Positions 7,696-16,906 of a DNA stretch of 35,446 nucleotides are shown in pieces. Origin of the DNA: Planctomycetaceae bacterium (lineage in GTDB: Bacteria; Planctomycetota; Planctomycetia; Pirellulales; Pirellulaceae); the NCBI GenBank assembly GCA_003233175.1, contig QIKY01000285.1:1-35446 (forward strand), in the 5' to 3' direction. The stretch's first letter is position 1. Each line of letters opens with the position of its first letter. The translations under genes were made by a program, and so were the position numbers. The notes beneath the pieces were generated by a model. That model was not told the DNA's origin and ran no database searches. It saw only the letters and a program-made list of their open reading frames with translations.

Positions 7696-8949
7696 TTACG
7701 AAATACCGTGGGACGCCGCCAACTCTTCGACTTGGCCGGCGGCGTGTTCCGTGGTTTTCGGCGGCGCGGCCGACTGCAACACCAGCCGGGATATTTCAGG
7801 CCGGCAATTGAGCCGCAACGGTTGTATGCCTGAAACGCCTCGGCTGACATGCAACAGAGTGGGCGGCAAGTGGAACAGTCCTGAGGCGAAGCGGGCGTCG
7901 TACCGGCTGGGCGCCACAATGGGCCCCGTCCAGGGCAGGCGAATCTGACCGCCATGCGTGTGCCCCGCCAGCATCAGATCGAAATCGTGCTTTCGGGCCC
8001 AATCGATTTGGTCGGGCGTGTGCGATAGCAGCAGCCGAAAATCGGCCGTTTGTGCATGTTGGTCGATAACGGGGAGCGGCTCGAACCAAGGCCGTTCATT
8101 TCCCGCCAGGAACAGATTTGTTCCGCGAATGTTTAGCACCCGCGATTTGCCGCCGAGGTCGATCAGTCCGGCGTTCTCCAAGCGGTTGCGCAAGGCTTGC
8201 GTATCGCCGATGCGTAGATCGTGGTTGCCGAGGATAAAGAAGACGCCGTTCTCGCAATGCAGGCGGCCCAGGGTGTGGGGAATCCAGTCGAGGCAGTGTT
8301 TCGATTCGAGAATATCGCCCGTGACGACCACCAAATCGGCCTGCATGGCATTGACCTCCTCCACCACGCGTTCATAAAACGCGGAGGAAAATTGGCCGCT
8401 GATGTGCAGATCAGAAATGTGGGCGATGGTGAAATCGTGAAGTTTGGCGGGCAGTCGGGCGAGCCGCAGTTCTTTCGTATTGACCTCCAACTCCAACACC
8501 TGGTTGCCGGGAATGTAGGTGAGCAGACGCGTGAGCAAGTGCGTGGCCAGGGGCGTATCTGAGGGTTTCGCCAGCACCAGGTGGCGGCGTTTGCGTGTGG
8601 CCTGACGATCTTGGTTGTGGTCGAAGGCAAATCGCCAGATCCAAACCGGGGCCGCCCAAGCGGCGGCCGCCACGCACACGGCAAGATAGATTTCAACAGG
8701 CGTCGCGGAAAAAACGTCGAGCAGAGAAGTCGCCAAGCCCATGGGAAACCGAGACGCGAGCAACGCCGCGGCGGTCCAACCGAGAAAAACAACCGGGCCC
8801 AGCGCCAAGAGGATGAGAATGCCAAGTTCGCAAATCTTGACCGGCTTCCGGGGAAGATTTCGAGCCAGCAGCCGGTTGAAGGCCACCACCCAGATTTTGG
8901 AATGACCCAGTAGTGCAAAGCAGGCGATAAAAAAATGCGATAACGCCAT
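7696..8949 (-). CDS. Membrane-anchored metallophosphoesterase (YaeI-like)
   Basis: Calcineurin-like phosphoesterase of 417 residues. Three hydrophobic segments lie in the first 110 residues, then the catalytic domain from about 160 carries the metal ligands: SDLHIS (Asp180, His182), VTGDILES (Asp212), GNHD (242-243), LSHTPD (His310) and GHTHGGQ (His330, His332). It thus has an integral membrane N-terminus and a two-metal hydrolase domain, as in YaeI/YkuE-type enzymes acting on phosphoesters or lipid pyrophosphates; substrate unknown. ATG 8949 is preferred over a TTG nine bases upstream. It follows the PAS-GAF-receiver gene by 14 bp on the same strand, suggesting co-transcription. Residues 370-417 show nothing recognisable. 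Confidence 0.88.
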   Translation of the reverse strand: MALSHFFIACFALLGHSKIWVVAFNRLLARNLPRKPVKICELGILILLALGPVVFLGWTAAALLASRFPMGLATSLLDVFSATPVEIYLAVCVAAAAWAAPVWIWRFAFDHNQDRQATRKRRHLVLAKPSDTPLATHLLTRLLTYIPGNQVLELEVNTKELRLARLPAKLHDFTIAHISDLHISGQFSSAFYERVVEEVNAMQADLVVVTGDILESKHCLDWIPHTLGRLHCENGVFFILGNHDLRIGDTQALRNRLENAGLIDLGGKSRVLNIRGTNLFLAGNERPWFEPLPVIDQHAQTADFRLLLSHTPDQIDWARKHDFDLMLAGHTHGGQIRLPWTGPIVAPSRYDARFASGLFHLPPTLLHVSRGVSGIQPLRLNCRPEISRLVLQSAAPPKTTEHAAGQVEELAASHGIS

Positions 8950-8963
8950 CGTTCTCAAACTGT

Positions 8964-10568
8964 CTAGGTCGCCACGACCGACTCCACCGCCGTCAGGAGT
9001 TGATCTCGCCGGAAGGGTTTGTGAAGTACGGCGTTGGGGTGCAGCCCCGCCTGACGAGCTTTCACGATTGAATGGCCAGGATCATAGCCGAAGCCGGTCA
9101 TGAGCACCAAGGGCACTTTTTCCATCGTTTCCTGCAGGAGGATCATAAACTGGCGGCCGTTCATGTCGGGGAGGCGAATATCTGAAATGATGGCGTCGTA
9201 GCAATATTCGCCACAGGTTCGCACCATGAGGAGCGCTTCGGCGCCTTCGTGGGCTGTTTCAACAATGCAGCCGTAACGGTCGAGCAAGGAGTGTGCGTCG
9301 CTCCGAACCGCTTCATCGTTGTCGACCACCAAGACGCGTTTGCCAATCAAAGAGGGATGTTTGGCGTGAACTCCAGAGGCCGGCGAAGCCAGGGCAGGCG
9401 CCATTTTCTGACCGACTTTGTGGATCACTTGTTTGATATCGCGGGCGTTTCGCAGAATTCTTTCCAGCCGCCCCACCAATTCGCTTTCATGGCCGATGTA
9501 CAGTTCCATCACATTGACCGCATCGTTGAGAATTTCGTCAACGGGCAGCGCCACGGCGCTGTGAATCGCGTAGCAACTCGCCTGAGCGGCGTTGGCTTGT
9601 TGCGCCACCAACAACTCCAACGTATTCAAGGCCACGGCCACGTCACGAGAAAAAATCTCCAGGAACTGCAAATCACTCTCGGTGAACGCCTGGGCTTCAG
9701 GGCTCTCAACGTTAAAGGTGCCGATCACTTGTTCGTGCAGCACCAAGGGAACTGTCAATGAACTTTTGGCGCCCGCCACTCCAGGCAAGTAGAGCGGGTC
9801 TTCCTCCGTGTTTTCGCAGAGGTAGCTCTTACCGGTCGCGGCGACAAAACCGGTCACGCCGTTTTCCTTCGAACGAGCCCGCAACGCACGTTGGGAAGCG
9901 TCGTCGGAGAAGCCATCGCAAATGAGGGGCTCCAAGGTGCCGGTGGCTGGATCTAGGAGGCGAATCTCGATGACATCAAAATTCAACAAGTTGCGGGTGT
10001 AATGCCGAATGTTATCCTTGAGCAATTCGACACGGTCTTCGACGCCCATCTCGAAGACTTCTTCGGGTTTGAGGTCAGCAAGTTCAACGCCGGCTTGATG
10101 AATGGCCGCCATTTTTTGCTGCTGCAGAACTTCCGCCGTGACGTCGCGAATCGTCACCACCAGATTGGCCTCCGCCTCGGACAAAGCCTGCGTGATGAGC
10201 GCCGCATGGACATGCAAATACAGGTTCTCGCCCGCGTGCAACGTTGAGTTGCTGGGCTCTCCGGTTGCCAACGCCGTATGGAACGGACAAAAATCAGGCC
10301 CCAGAATTTCCGGGTTGCCCAAGGCCTTGTAGAAACCCTCGTTTTCGATCTTTTCGTGGTGCGTCCACTGACGAAAACGTTCGTTGGCCCAGACAATGTT
10401 GTTGTCGCTGTCGAGCAACACGACGCCATCGGGAATGCCCGCCAGAATCAATTCCGCGGGAATCAAGGGCATACAGCGGGAATCCGACCGCAGACCCCCG
10501 CTTTGTGGTTCGCCCTGATCAGCGAACTGGTGAGGTAGGTCAACCTTATGATTGTCGGAAGAACACAT
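8964..10568 (-). CDS. PAS-GAF-receiver signalling protein without a kinase domain
   Basis: Signalling protein of 534 residues. A PAS-like domain spans about residues 35-150 (LILAGIPDGVVLLDSDNNIVW, then FCPFHTALATGEP), a GAF domain about 180-320 (VTGFVAATGKSY, SSLTVPLVLHEQVIGTFNVES), a helical linker about 325-400, and a receiver domain about 411-530 with acidic Asp416/Asp418, phospho-acceptor Asp463 in IISDIRLPD, Thr491 and Lys517. There is no HATPase or output domain, so it must receive phosphate from a separate kinase or act by protein contact. ATG 10568 is chosen because AAGGTGA at 10574-10580 lies five bases upstream; the frame stays open to 10634. It is cytoplasmic and sits in the same transcription direction as the phosphoesterase. 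The sensed ligand is unknown. Confidence 0.85.
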   Translation of the reverse strand: MCSSDNHKVDLPHQFADQGEPQSGGLRSDSRCMPLIPAELILAGIPDGVVLLDSDNNIVWANERFRQWTHHEKIENEGFYKALGNPEILGPDFCPFHTALATGEPSNSTLHAGENLYLHVHAALITQALSEAEANLVVTIRDVTAEVLQQQKMAAIHQAGVELADLKPEEVFEMGVEDRVELLKDNIRHYTRNLLNFDVIEIRLLDPATGTLEPLICDGFSDDASQRALRARSKENGVTGFVAATGKSYLCENTEEDPLYLPGVAGAKSSLTVPLVLHEQVIGTFNVESPEAQAFTESDLQFLEIFSRDVAVALNTLELLVAQQANAAQASCYAIHSAVALPVDEILNDAVNVMELYIGHESELVGRLERILRNARDIKQVIHKVGQKMAPALASPASGVHAKHPSLIGKRVLVVDNDEAVRSDAHSLLDRYGCIVETAHEGAEALLMVRTCGEYCYDAIISDIRLPDMNGRQFMILLQETMEKVPLVLMTGFGYDPGHSIVKARQAGLHPNAVLHKPFRRDQLLTAVESVVAT

Positions 10569-10881
10569 CGCTGTCACCTTCGCCGAAGCAAGCGTTGGCT
10601 GATCGCGCGCCGCGTCTCTTTTTCCAGCGACCATCCGCTCGGCGTTTTTTTACTACCGTTTGTATTCAGGGCGTGCGCCGTTGAGGGGCTATTGAGTGGC
10701 TGGTTGCCAACCTCCAACCGTTTCACACCCCTGTTGCCAGGGTAATTTGTGTTCACGGCGGAATATTCGCACCCATATTTACACTAAATCGGTGAGAAGG
10801 GGGCCGAAACACGTGGGAATTATACGTCGCCGTTCCCAACAGAACAACCATTGCAAGAGTTATATCTCACGCGGCCGCAAA

Positions 10882-10968
10882 AGGAGCGTCGCCTTTCGTT
10901 CCGCGAAAGAAGCGTTCGTCTGCGTAGCGAAAGGCGATTATAAAGACCATCGTGCCTCGAACGCTCCT
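10882..10968. repeat. Nested palindrome gtcgcctttcg type
   Basis: In the gap 10569-11106 the outer arms aggagcgt (10882-10889) and acgctcct (10961-10968) enclose inner arms tcgcctttcg (10889-10898) and cgaaaggcga (10928-10937). Related gtcgcctttcg...cgaaag repeats are frequent in planctomycete genomes (general knowledge). The remainder of the gap shows no gene; the hairpin at 11018-11050 is listed separately. Confidence 0.6.
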
Positions 10969-11017
10969 AGGCGAGCGGCAGATAAAAGTTTAACAATGAT
11001 ATTTTCCTTGATCGCCC

Positions 11018-11050
11018 AAAAGCTCGACATTTTCGAAATGCCAGGCTTTT
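11018..11050 (-). terminator. Hairpin downstream of the sulfatase gene
   Basis: aaaagctcgacattttcg pairs with the following aaatgccaggctttt (stem with internal mismatches). It lies 57 bp beyond the sulfatase stop on the minus strand and could end the rpmE-to-sulfatase transcription run. Its sequence resembles the hairpin cores at 15091-15123 and 19849-19880, so it may be a worn copy of the same element rather than a dedicated terminator. Confidence 0.45.
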
Positions 11051-11106
11051 AACTCGGTAAGTTTTCATCCACCGCTCGCCCTAAAATCACTGAGGAACCC
11101 ATTGGT

Positions 11107-12903
11107 TCATATTTTCTTCACATACGCATAATAAGCGCCGATCGTTTTTCCGGCGGCGGTGAAGAAATCTCCGCGAAGGCGGGTTCGACCGGCCTTGAGC
11201 TTGAATGTAAAGACGATTTCCTTCTGCCCGGGCTGCACCGATGCTTGCTTTTGCTGGCCGCCAATTTCGATCGTCGCCCGCACCGCCGGGAAGGCTTTGC
11301 CAGGCCGCGCACGATACGCCTTGGCGCCGGGAACATCGGCGGCGGCTTTCAAACCGGCGACGATCGCGGTGTCTGCCTCCTGAGGCCAACGCCGCAAACG
11401 GATTTCATATTCGCCGTCTTCCACCACCTGCACGTGCCAAAAGCCGGTATTGCCTTCGCCCGACATGGCGTCGCGAATGTGTCCATGATTCCACGGCGCC
11501 AAGCGGGTGGTGATCCAATCGTGGCAGGTCAGCGTGGCGGGGTTCTCGGCCGGATGCCCCAAATAAATAGCACAATCTTGTTGGAAAGTCGGCAGCAGCT
11601 CCTCCCACCAAGCGTCGTAGAATTTTGCCAGCCGTGCGACGACCGCCCGATGTTGCGCCGCTACGTTTTTCTTCTGACCAGGATCGGCCTTGATATCGTA
11701 CAACTCTCGACCGTTGATCAGCCGCCAATCGCTGGTCATGACGGCTGTCTTTCGCCATTTGATGGGATCTTTCACGCGTTGCGAATCGGTCACGAGAATA
11801 CGATCGGGCCAACTGCCGTCTTCACTTTTCGCGGCGCCTTCCAATAGCGGGCGAATGCTGCGGCCATCGAAACGAACGCCGCGCGGCGCCGCAATACCGC
11901 AGAGATCGATCAGCGTTGGCAACACATCCACATGCGCCGTGATCGGGCTGATATCGCGGCCGGTCGTGTAACCGCCGGCTGGCCAATGTATGAAGAAAGG
12001 CACCCGATGCCCGCCATCGTATTCGCTGCCCTTGCGGCCGCGCATGTGGGCGTTGAACACGCGGTCGCCGCTCGACGTGCCGTTGTCGGTCATGAAAATA
12101 AAAATCGTATTCCTGGTGAGCCCCTGTTGGTCGAGGAATTTTCGCAAGCGGCCCACGTTATCGTCGACATTCGCGATCATCCCCAGAAAGTAGGCGGTGT
12201 TCTTCGGAATGTTCTCTTTCAAGTACGGCGCGCTGTATTCCGGCGGGCAGTGCATTGGGCCATGCGGCGCGTTGGTCGCAATGTAGGCCAGGAAAGGCTT
12301 GCCCGCTTGCTGCTGCTGCTTGATAAAACGTTGGGCGTAGTCGAACCACACGTCGGTGCAATAACCTTGCACCGCTTCGGGGCGGCCGTTGTGAAAATAA
12401 TGGCCATCGAAATAGGCGTTGTTCCAGTAGTCGGGCGTTTGACTGACGCCGCCGCCGCCGTGCCGCATGACTTCCGTAAAGCCCCGATCTTCAGGACGGT
12501 ACGGGTAGTTGTCGCCCAAGTGCCACTTGCCGAACATGCCGGTGGCGTAACCGGCGTCTTGGAAAACACGCCCGATCGTGATTTCATTCTCGCGCAACAG
12601 CGAACGCCCCATGATCGTATGCCAGACGCCGGTGCGGTCGGTCCAATGGCCGGTTTGCAAGGCGGCGCGCGTGGGCGAGCAAGTGGGCGCGACGTGGAAA
12701 TCGGTCAGCCGCAACGATTCGCGAAACAGCCGGTCGATGTTTGGCGTTTTCAACAGCGGATTGCCATGGCAACCGAGGTCGCCGTAACCTTGGTCGTCGG
12801 TCACGACCAACACCACGTTCGGCTTTTCAGCCGCCTGGCCGCGCCCCGAAAGAAAAAACACCGCCAATACCAGAACGCCAAAAAAACGAGGCGCGTTGTT
12901 CAT
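11107..12903 (-). CDS. Secreted sulfatase (formylglycine-dependent)
   Basis: Exported sulfatase of 598 residues. A signal peptide (hydrophobic residues about 8-19, cleavage near GQA-AEK) precedes the alkaline-phosphatase-like fold. Metal-binding Asp36-Asp37 and the sulfatase signature CSPTR (75-79) are present, Cys75 being the residue converted to formylglycine; GKWHLG (125-130), His214 and DNG (273-275) complete the site. About 130 C-terminal residues after the sulfatase domain form a beta-rich extension often seen in planctomycete arylsulfatases. It probably desulfates algal-type polysaccharides; substrate unknown. The frame is open 60 bases further upstream, but ATG 12903 starts the signal peptide and has GGAG nearby. 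It follows prmC on the same strand after 78 bp. The formylglycine-generating enzyme is not in the window. Confidence 0.92.
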   Translation of the reverse strand: MNNAPRFFGVLVLAVFFLSGRGQAAEKPNVVLVVTDDQGYGDLGCHGNPLLKTPNIDRLFRESLRLTDFHVAPTCSPTRAALQTGHWTDRTGVWHTIMGRSLLRENEITIGRVFQDAGYATGMFGKWHLGDNYPYRPEDRGFTEVMRHGGGGVSQTPDYWNNAYFDGHYFHNGRPEAVQGYCTDVWFDYAQRFIKQQQQAGKPFLAYIATNAPHGPMHCPPEYSAPYLKENIPKNTAYFLGMIANVDDNVGRLRKFLDQQGLTRNTIFIFMTDNGTSSGDRVFNAHMRGRKGSEYDGGHRVPFFIHWPAGGYTTGRDISPITAHVDVLPTLIDLCGIAAPRGVRFDGRSIRPLLEGAAKSEDGSWPDRILVTDSQRVKDPIKWRKTAVMTSDWRLINGRELYDIKADPGQKKNVAAQHRAVVARLAKFYDAWWEELLPTFQQDCAIYLGHPAENPATLTCHDWITTRLAPWNHGHIRDAMSGEGNTGFWHVQVVEDGEYEIRLRRWPQEADTAIVAGLKAAADVPGAKAYRARPGKAFPAVRATIEIGGQQKQASVQPGQKEIVFTFKLKAGRTRLRGDFFTAAGKTIGAYYAYVKKI

Positions 12904-12981
12904 TCCAAGTGCTCCGAGATCAAACAGGGGAAATACCATCTCCAACCATGCACAGTATACCATGGCAGTCGAGGGTTCGCG

Positions 12982-13860
12982 TCAGACGCGGACCGCAACC
13001 GCCACCCGATTTTGGCCGGCCAGATCTTTCACCACGCTGTAATGCTCGAAGCGGTCGTCGGCGATGAGCGTGCTGCGCACCCGTGCCGCGATCATGGGGC
13101 TCATCTCACAGATCAAGGCGCCGCCCGAACGCAGCCGCTGCGCCGCCTGCGGCGCCAAGCGCCGAATGATTTCATCGCCTTCCGCGCCGGCCAGCAAAGC
13201 CAGCTTCGGTTCGTGTTGCCCGACATGCGCCGGCAGGTTCGCGTACTCACTCTCGGAAATGTAGGGCGGATTGCTGATCACGAAATCGAACGCCTGTTCG
13301 ACCGGCAGGGCGTCGAGCAAATCGCCCTGCACGAATGCGATGCGGGAGTCGACGCCCAGCCGGCAAGCGTTATCTTGTGCGATTTCCAACGCCGCCGGAC
13401 TGATATCAACCGCTGTGACGCGTGCGGCGGGAAGATGGAGCGCGGCGCAGATCGCCAACACGCCGCTGCCGCAACCGACATCAACAATGCTGATCGACTC
13501 TTGATCGGCGAGTGTTTTGGCGCGGTCGAACAACGCCACGAGTACAAATTCAGTTTCCGGCCGCGGTATGAGCACATCGGGCGTGACGCGAAAGGTCGCC
13601 GAAAAGAACTCCTTGAAACCGAGCAAATACGCCACCGGTTCGCCATCGGCCCGTCGGCGAACCAAAGCGCGAAAGGCGGTGCGAGCCTCTTCGGGCGCCA
13701 ACTCCTTGAAGGAGGTGTAAAGCCCGATACGCTCACAGCCGAGCGCTTCGGCCAGCAGCAATTCGGCATCAAGCCGGGGGCTTTCGGCTTGGTGTTGTTT
13801 GAGGTAATTGGTGGTCCAATCGAGGAGGCGGCCGATTGTCCAGTCGTCGTTTGACGCCAT
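12982..13860 (-). CDS. prmC: Release factor glutamine methyltransferase PrmC
   Basis: S-adenosylmethionine-dependent methyltransferase of 292 residues that modifies the glutamine of the GGQ motif in release factors. Visible are the SAM-binding motif VDVGCGSGVLAI, the active-site NPPY in FVISNPPYISE, and an N-terminal helical domain with the RRRADGEPVAYLLGFKEFF stretch leading to LIPRPETE, all characteristic of PrmC. It lies 62 bp downstream of prfA, whose product is its substrate, on the same strand: a classical pairing. ATG 13860 gives the standard N-terminus. Nothing odd is seen. Confidence 0.96.
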   Translation of the reverse strand: MASNDDWTIGRLLDWTTNYLKQHQAESPRLDAELLLAEALGCERIGLYTSFKELAPEEARTAFRALVRRRADGEPVAYLLGFKEFFSATFRVTPDVLIPRPETEFVLVALFDRAKTLADQESISIVDVGCGSGVLAICAALHLPAARVTAVDISPAALEIAQDNACRLGVDSRIAFVQGDLLDALPVEQAFDFVISNPPYISESEYANLPAHVGQHEPKLALLAGAEGDEIIRRLAPQAAQRLRSGGALICEMSPMIAARVRSTLIADDRFEHYSVVKDLAGQNRVAVAVRV

Positions 13861-13922
13861 CTAGGTGACTTCTCCGCCTTCCAACAAACGCGGTCGCTGA
13901 ACAAAACAAAACGAAAAAAACC

Positions 13923-14996
13923 CTATGCTAAATCTTCCATGTCTTTGCGAAGCTGTTCGCGATCAAAATTGAGCAACGGCTGCGTGAGTTGATCGACATC
14001 GCCGGCGAGAATTTGGTCCAGATGATGGAGAGTCAGGCCGATGCGATGATCGCTGACGCGATTTTGCGGGAAGTTATACGTTCGAATGCGCTGGCTCCGA
14101 TCCCCCGAACCGATCAGGCTCTTGCGTTGGTCGGACCTTTTCTCGTGCTCTTTCCTTTGAAAGAGTTCGTAGACCCTCGTTTTCAAAATTCGCAGCGCCT
14201 TGGCGAGGTTTTTGTGTTGGCTTTTTTCGTCTTGCATGGCGACCACAATGCCGGTTTCAAAGTGCGTGACGCGCACCGCCGAAGCCGTTTTGTTGACGTG
14301 TTGGCCGCCCGGTCCGCTGGCGTGGTAAATATCCTTGCGATAATCTTCGGGTTTGATGTTGACTTCAACGTCTTCGGGTTCGGTCATCACGGCAACGGTG
14401 GCGGCGGAGGTGTGAATGCGGCCCTGTGTTTCCGTTTCCGGCACACGTTGCACGCGATGCCCGCCGCTCTCGTACTGCAATTCTTGATAGACGCCATCGC
14501 CCTTGAAGGCCAGCACCACTTCCTTGAAGCCGCCCATTTCGGTAGGCGCCCCGCTCAACACTTCGCACTTCCAGCGCCGCATTTCGGCATGTTTTTTATA
14601 CATGCGGAAGAGGTCGCCGGCGAACAGGGCGGCTTCATCGCCGCCGGTGCCGGCTCGAATTTCCATCACGCACGTGGTGCGCGCGGCGTCGTCGCCGCCG
14701 ACGGTGGCGTCGAGCAATTCCTCGAACACTTTCTCGCGGCGGGGAACGATATCGGCCAACTCGGCTTCCGCCAATTCACGCTCTTCGGCGTCGTCCGACT
14801 TCGCCATCGTCTGGAGTTCCGCGATTTCCTCATTGAGGTGTTTGTAGTTGCGGTACTTGGTGGCCAACTTCGCCAGGGAGCCGTGCTCACGAGCCACGGC
14901 GGCCATTTTCGTCGAATTGGCCAACACTTCAGGATCGATGAGCTGCTGTTCGAGTTCCTCGAAGCGGGCGAGTTTTTTGTCGAGCGTTTCCCGCAT
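13923..14996 (-). CDS. prfA: Peptide chain release factor 1
   Basis: Class I release factor of 357 residues reading UAA and UAG stop codons. The peptidyl-hydrolysis motif GGQ is at 230-232 in [11 protein letters not shown], and the codon-recognition tripeptide lies in [14 protein letters not shown] as Pro186-Glu187-Thr188, fitting the PxT rule of RF1 and not the SPF of RF2. GTGGDEA (116-122) is the conserved domain II start. Length is normal. The gene sits between rpmE (upstream) and prmC (downstream). The 195-bp leader contains a 101-bp inverted-repeat element and two GC-rich hairpins (15013-15027 and 15042-15057), so expression may depend on its own promoter there. Confidence 0.97.
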   Translation of the reverse strand: MRETLDKKLARFEELEQQLIDPEVLANSTKMAAVAREHGSLAKLATKYRNYKHLNEEIAELQTMAKSDDAEERELAEAELADIVPRREKVFEELLDATVGGDDAARTTCVMEIRAGTGGDEAALFAGDLFRMYKKHAEMRRWKCEVLSGAPTEMGGFKEVVLAFKGDGVYQELQYESGGHRVQRVPETETQGRIHTSAATVAVMTEPEDVEVNIKPEDYRKDIYHASGPGGQHVNKTASAVRVTHFETGIVVAMQDEKSQHKNLAKALRILKTRVYELFQRKEHEKRSDQRKSLIGSGDRSQRIRTYNFPQNRVSDHRIGLTLHHLDQILAGDVDQLTQPLLNFDREQLRKDMEDLA

Positions 14997-15060
14997 AGTG
15001 TTTCACCGCTAGGGCGGCACTGCCGCCGACCAATACGGGCAGTCGCCCCAAGGCGACCTA

Positions 15061-15161
15061 AGGAATAGTCCCGAAATTACACACCGAATTAAAAGCCCGA
15101 CATTTTGAAAATGCCGGGCTTTTTTGAGCTACAGTCGGGAATTTATTTCGGGACTGTTCCT
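15061..15161. mobile_element. 101-bp inverted-repeat (MITE-like) element, copy 1
   Basis: Terminal inverted repeats aggaatagtcccgaaat (15061-15077) and the complement of aggaacagtcccgaaat (15145-15161) flank a core with a strong hairpin (15091-15123). A second copy lies at 19819-19918 with the same ends and the same conserved blocks (caccgaattaaaagccc, gagctaca). It is non-coding and inserted between rpmE and prfA. A lone end-like sequence, agggacagtcctgaaata, occurs at 20808-20825. Confidence 0.75.
15091..15123. terminator. Strong hairpin inside MITE-like copy 1
   Basis: aaaagcccgacatttt and aaaatgccgggctttt form a 16-bp stem with a single A/C mismatch and T-runs on both strands. On the minus strand it lies 68 bp after the rpmE stop and could terminate or attenuate transcription from rpmE into prfA. 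Function is inferred from shape only. Confidence 0.6.
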
Positions 15162-15191
15162 AAGGGGAAATGCTTTCTCCCCGCAGGCGCC

Positions 15192-15422
15192 TCACTTTTT
15201 CTTCTTTTTCAGAGTGCCGTACGTGCCCTTGGCGAATTTGCTCTGGAATCGCTCGATACGGCCGGCCGCGTCGACAAACTTCAATTTACCCGTGTAAAAA
15301 GGGTGGCATTGATTACAAACGTCGATCCGCAACTCAGGGCGAACGCTGCGAGTCTGAAAGCTGTTGCCACAGCCGCAGGTGACCTTCGTATCGACGTAAT
15401 CGGGGTGAATGTCTTTTTTCAT
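15192..15422 (-). CDS. rpmE: 50S ribosomal protein L31, zinc-binding type
   Basis: Ribosomal protein of 76 residues. Cys16 and Cys18 (VTCGCGNSF) with Cys36 and Cys39 ([13 protein letters not shown]) form the zinc site of the C+ type of L31, so this is the zinc-replete version. The C-terminus ends in a lysine tail, slightly longer than average. It heads the rpmE-prfA-prmC translation set on the minus strand. A GAGGAGAG purine stretch lies too far upstream (about 30 bases) to be the ribosome site, and no closer one is obvious. Confidence 0.96.
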   Translation of the reverse strand: MKKDIHPDYVDTKVTCGCGNSFQTRSVRPELRIDVCNQCHPFYTGKLKFVDAAGRIERFQSKFAKGTYGTLKKKKK

Positions 15423-15544
15423 GGCTCAAATCCCAGGGCGCTGGCCCGCTTCTCTCCTCGAATGATCGCATAATCGGAATTTAGCATTCTATCGACCGAC
15501 CCAAAATACGGCAAGAGCCGCCGAAGCGGGCGAAAGTTTCATTT

Positions 15545-16888
15545 TCATTCTTCCAGACGCGGCGTGTGTGGCCAAATGCGCCACGCGCGGGGTTCGATGA
15601 GAAAGAGGAGCCAGAAAGCGCCGACAATTCGCAACAGCCATCCGGCGAGGAAGAAGAGTTGAAAATGGTCCCACGATGCGGGCGCCAAGTTCATCGGCCA
15701 GCCGCCAGACCCGAGGTGGTCGAACAAGGCGCCGCCGGCAATAGTGCTGAGTCCGTAACACAAGCCGGTGAGGCCGAAATAGGTCGCGATGTACGACGCG
15801 TTTCGGCCGGGCGGCGCGAGCTTGAGCGTGAGGTTGGTCAAGCCGACGTTCAATCCCACGTAGGCGATCCACACCACCCAGGCGCCGGCCAACCACCAGC
15901 GCCGCTCCACGCTGGCGGCGAGAAAAAAGAGCGGCCCCGTGGCGACAATCATTTGAGCCGCGAACATCACAAAACGATTGCCAATCCGATCCACCAGCCA
16001 GCCCACGGTCGGGCTTGCCGCCGCTTGCCCCAGCCGCATGCCGCTTCTGAAAAGCAGCATCCAGAATAAGTGAAACCCGAGGATTCTGGCCGGGTAAATT
16101 CCCTGCGCCGCCTGCGTGATTCCGTTCGAGAAGGAAAACCAGCAGCCAAACCAGAGCAGGGGTTGGAAGCGAGGGTCGGCCAACGGTTGCCAGAGCGGCA
16201 TTCGGCGCCGCTGCCTGAGTGATTGCCGTAAAGAGTCTTTGACGCGCGGCATGGGCAACGGCGCCATCATCGCCAGAGGCGCCACCGCGGCGAGCATGAA
16301 CAGCGCGCCGACCGCCACGGCAATCGTATAGCCGACGCCCAACCGTGTACGATCAAAAGATTCTCGCCACCAAAACGTGAACAAGCCGCCGGCCAACATG
16401 CCGAACACCCGCCCCAGCAGTAAATAACGCTCGCGGCGGCCGATGAACCTTCCGCGAATTCGAGCCGGCGCCAAATCACCCAACCACGACCACAGCGAGA
16501 TCGTGCCCACGTATTCCAGCAAGTGGTAGCCGCTCCAAACCAGCACCAGCGCGAGCAGCGAATTGGCGTTGGCGCCCAACACGCCGGGCCGGCACAGAAT
16601 GGGCGCAAGCAGCAACACGAACACGCTTGCCGTGTAGGCGGACAGGGTAAAACGTTTGCGGTCGACGATCTTTTCCAGCAGCCAACCGGCGCCGATGCGC
16701 AACACGCCTATTAGAGAAGGCGCCGCCAAGAGGAAGCCAATGGCCATTCCCTTGGCGCCCAATTCCAACGCTAGGTACAACACCAACGACGAACCCGCAA
16801 TGCCGTTGCCCAGCGCCCACAACGCCGCGTTGCCGTACGCGGCTTGTAACGATGTGCGGCGAACGCCGTGAGGAAGCAAGGACGACAT
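15545..16888 (-). CDS. Major facilitator superfamily transporter
   Basis: Inner-membrane transporter of 447 residues with about 11-12 hydrophobic segments. Typical MFS loops are visible: LEKIVDRKRFTL between helices 2 and 3, APARIRGRFIGRRERYLLLGRVFGMLAGG around helix 4-5, and VGWLVDRIGNRFVM in the second half. The arginine-rich GRFIGRRE loop is common in a planctomycete MFS group of unknown cargo. It lies 18 bp downstream of the TIGR03009 gene, so the two are probably co-transcribed. The substrate cannot be inferred. Confidence 0.88.
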   Translation of the reverse strand: MSSLLPHGVRRTSLQAAYGNAALWALGNGIAGSSLVLYLALELGAKGMAIGFLLAAPSLIGVLRIGAGWLLEKIVDRKRFTLSAYTASVFVLLLAPILCRPGVLGANANSLLALVLVWSGYHLLEYVGTISLWSWLGDLAPARIRGRFIGRRERYLLLGRVFGMLAGGLFTFWWRESFDRTRLGVGYTIAVAVGALFMLAAVAPLAMMAPLPMPRVKDSLRQSLRQRRRMPLWQPLADPRFQPLLWFGCWFSFSNGITQAAQGIYPARILGFHLFWMLLFRSGMRLGQAAASPTVGWLVDRIGNRFVMFAAQMIVATGPLFFLAASVERRWWLAGAWVVWIAYVGLNVGLTNLTLKLAPPGRNASYIATYFGLTGLCYGLSTIAGGALFDHLGSGGWPMNLAPASWDHFQLFFLAGWLLRIVGAFWLLFLIEPRAWRIWPHTPRLEE

Positions 16889-16906
16889 AAACTTCGCGGA
16901 GTCCGG

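Noticed and set aside
11932-13854. A 640-codon plus-strand frame across the sulfatase and prmC genes
   Set aside because: It is antisense to two clearly homologous genes, and its translation is Arg/His/Gly-rich with no domain. Long antisense frames are expected in this GC-rich codon usage.
13989-15068. A 359-codon plus-strand frame opposite prfA
   Set aside because: prfA with GGQ and PxT motifs is unmistakable on the other strand; the plus frame shows no recognisable features.
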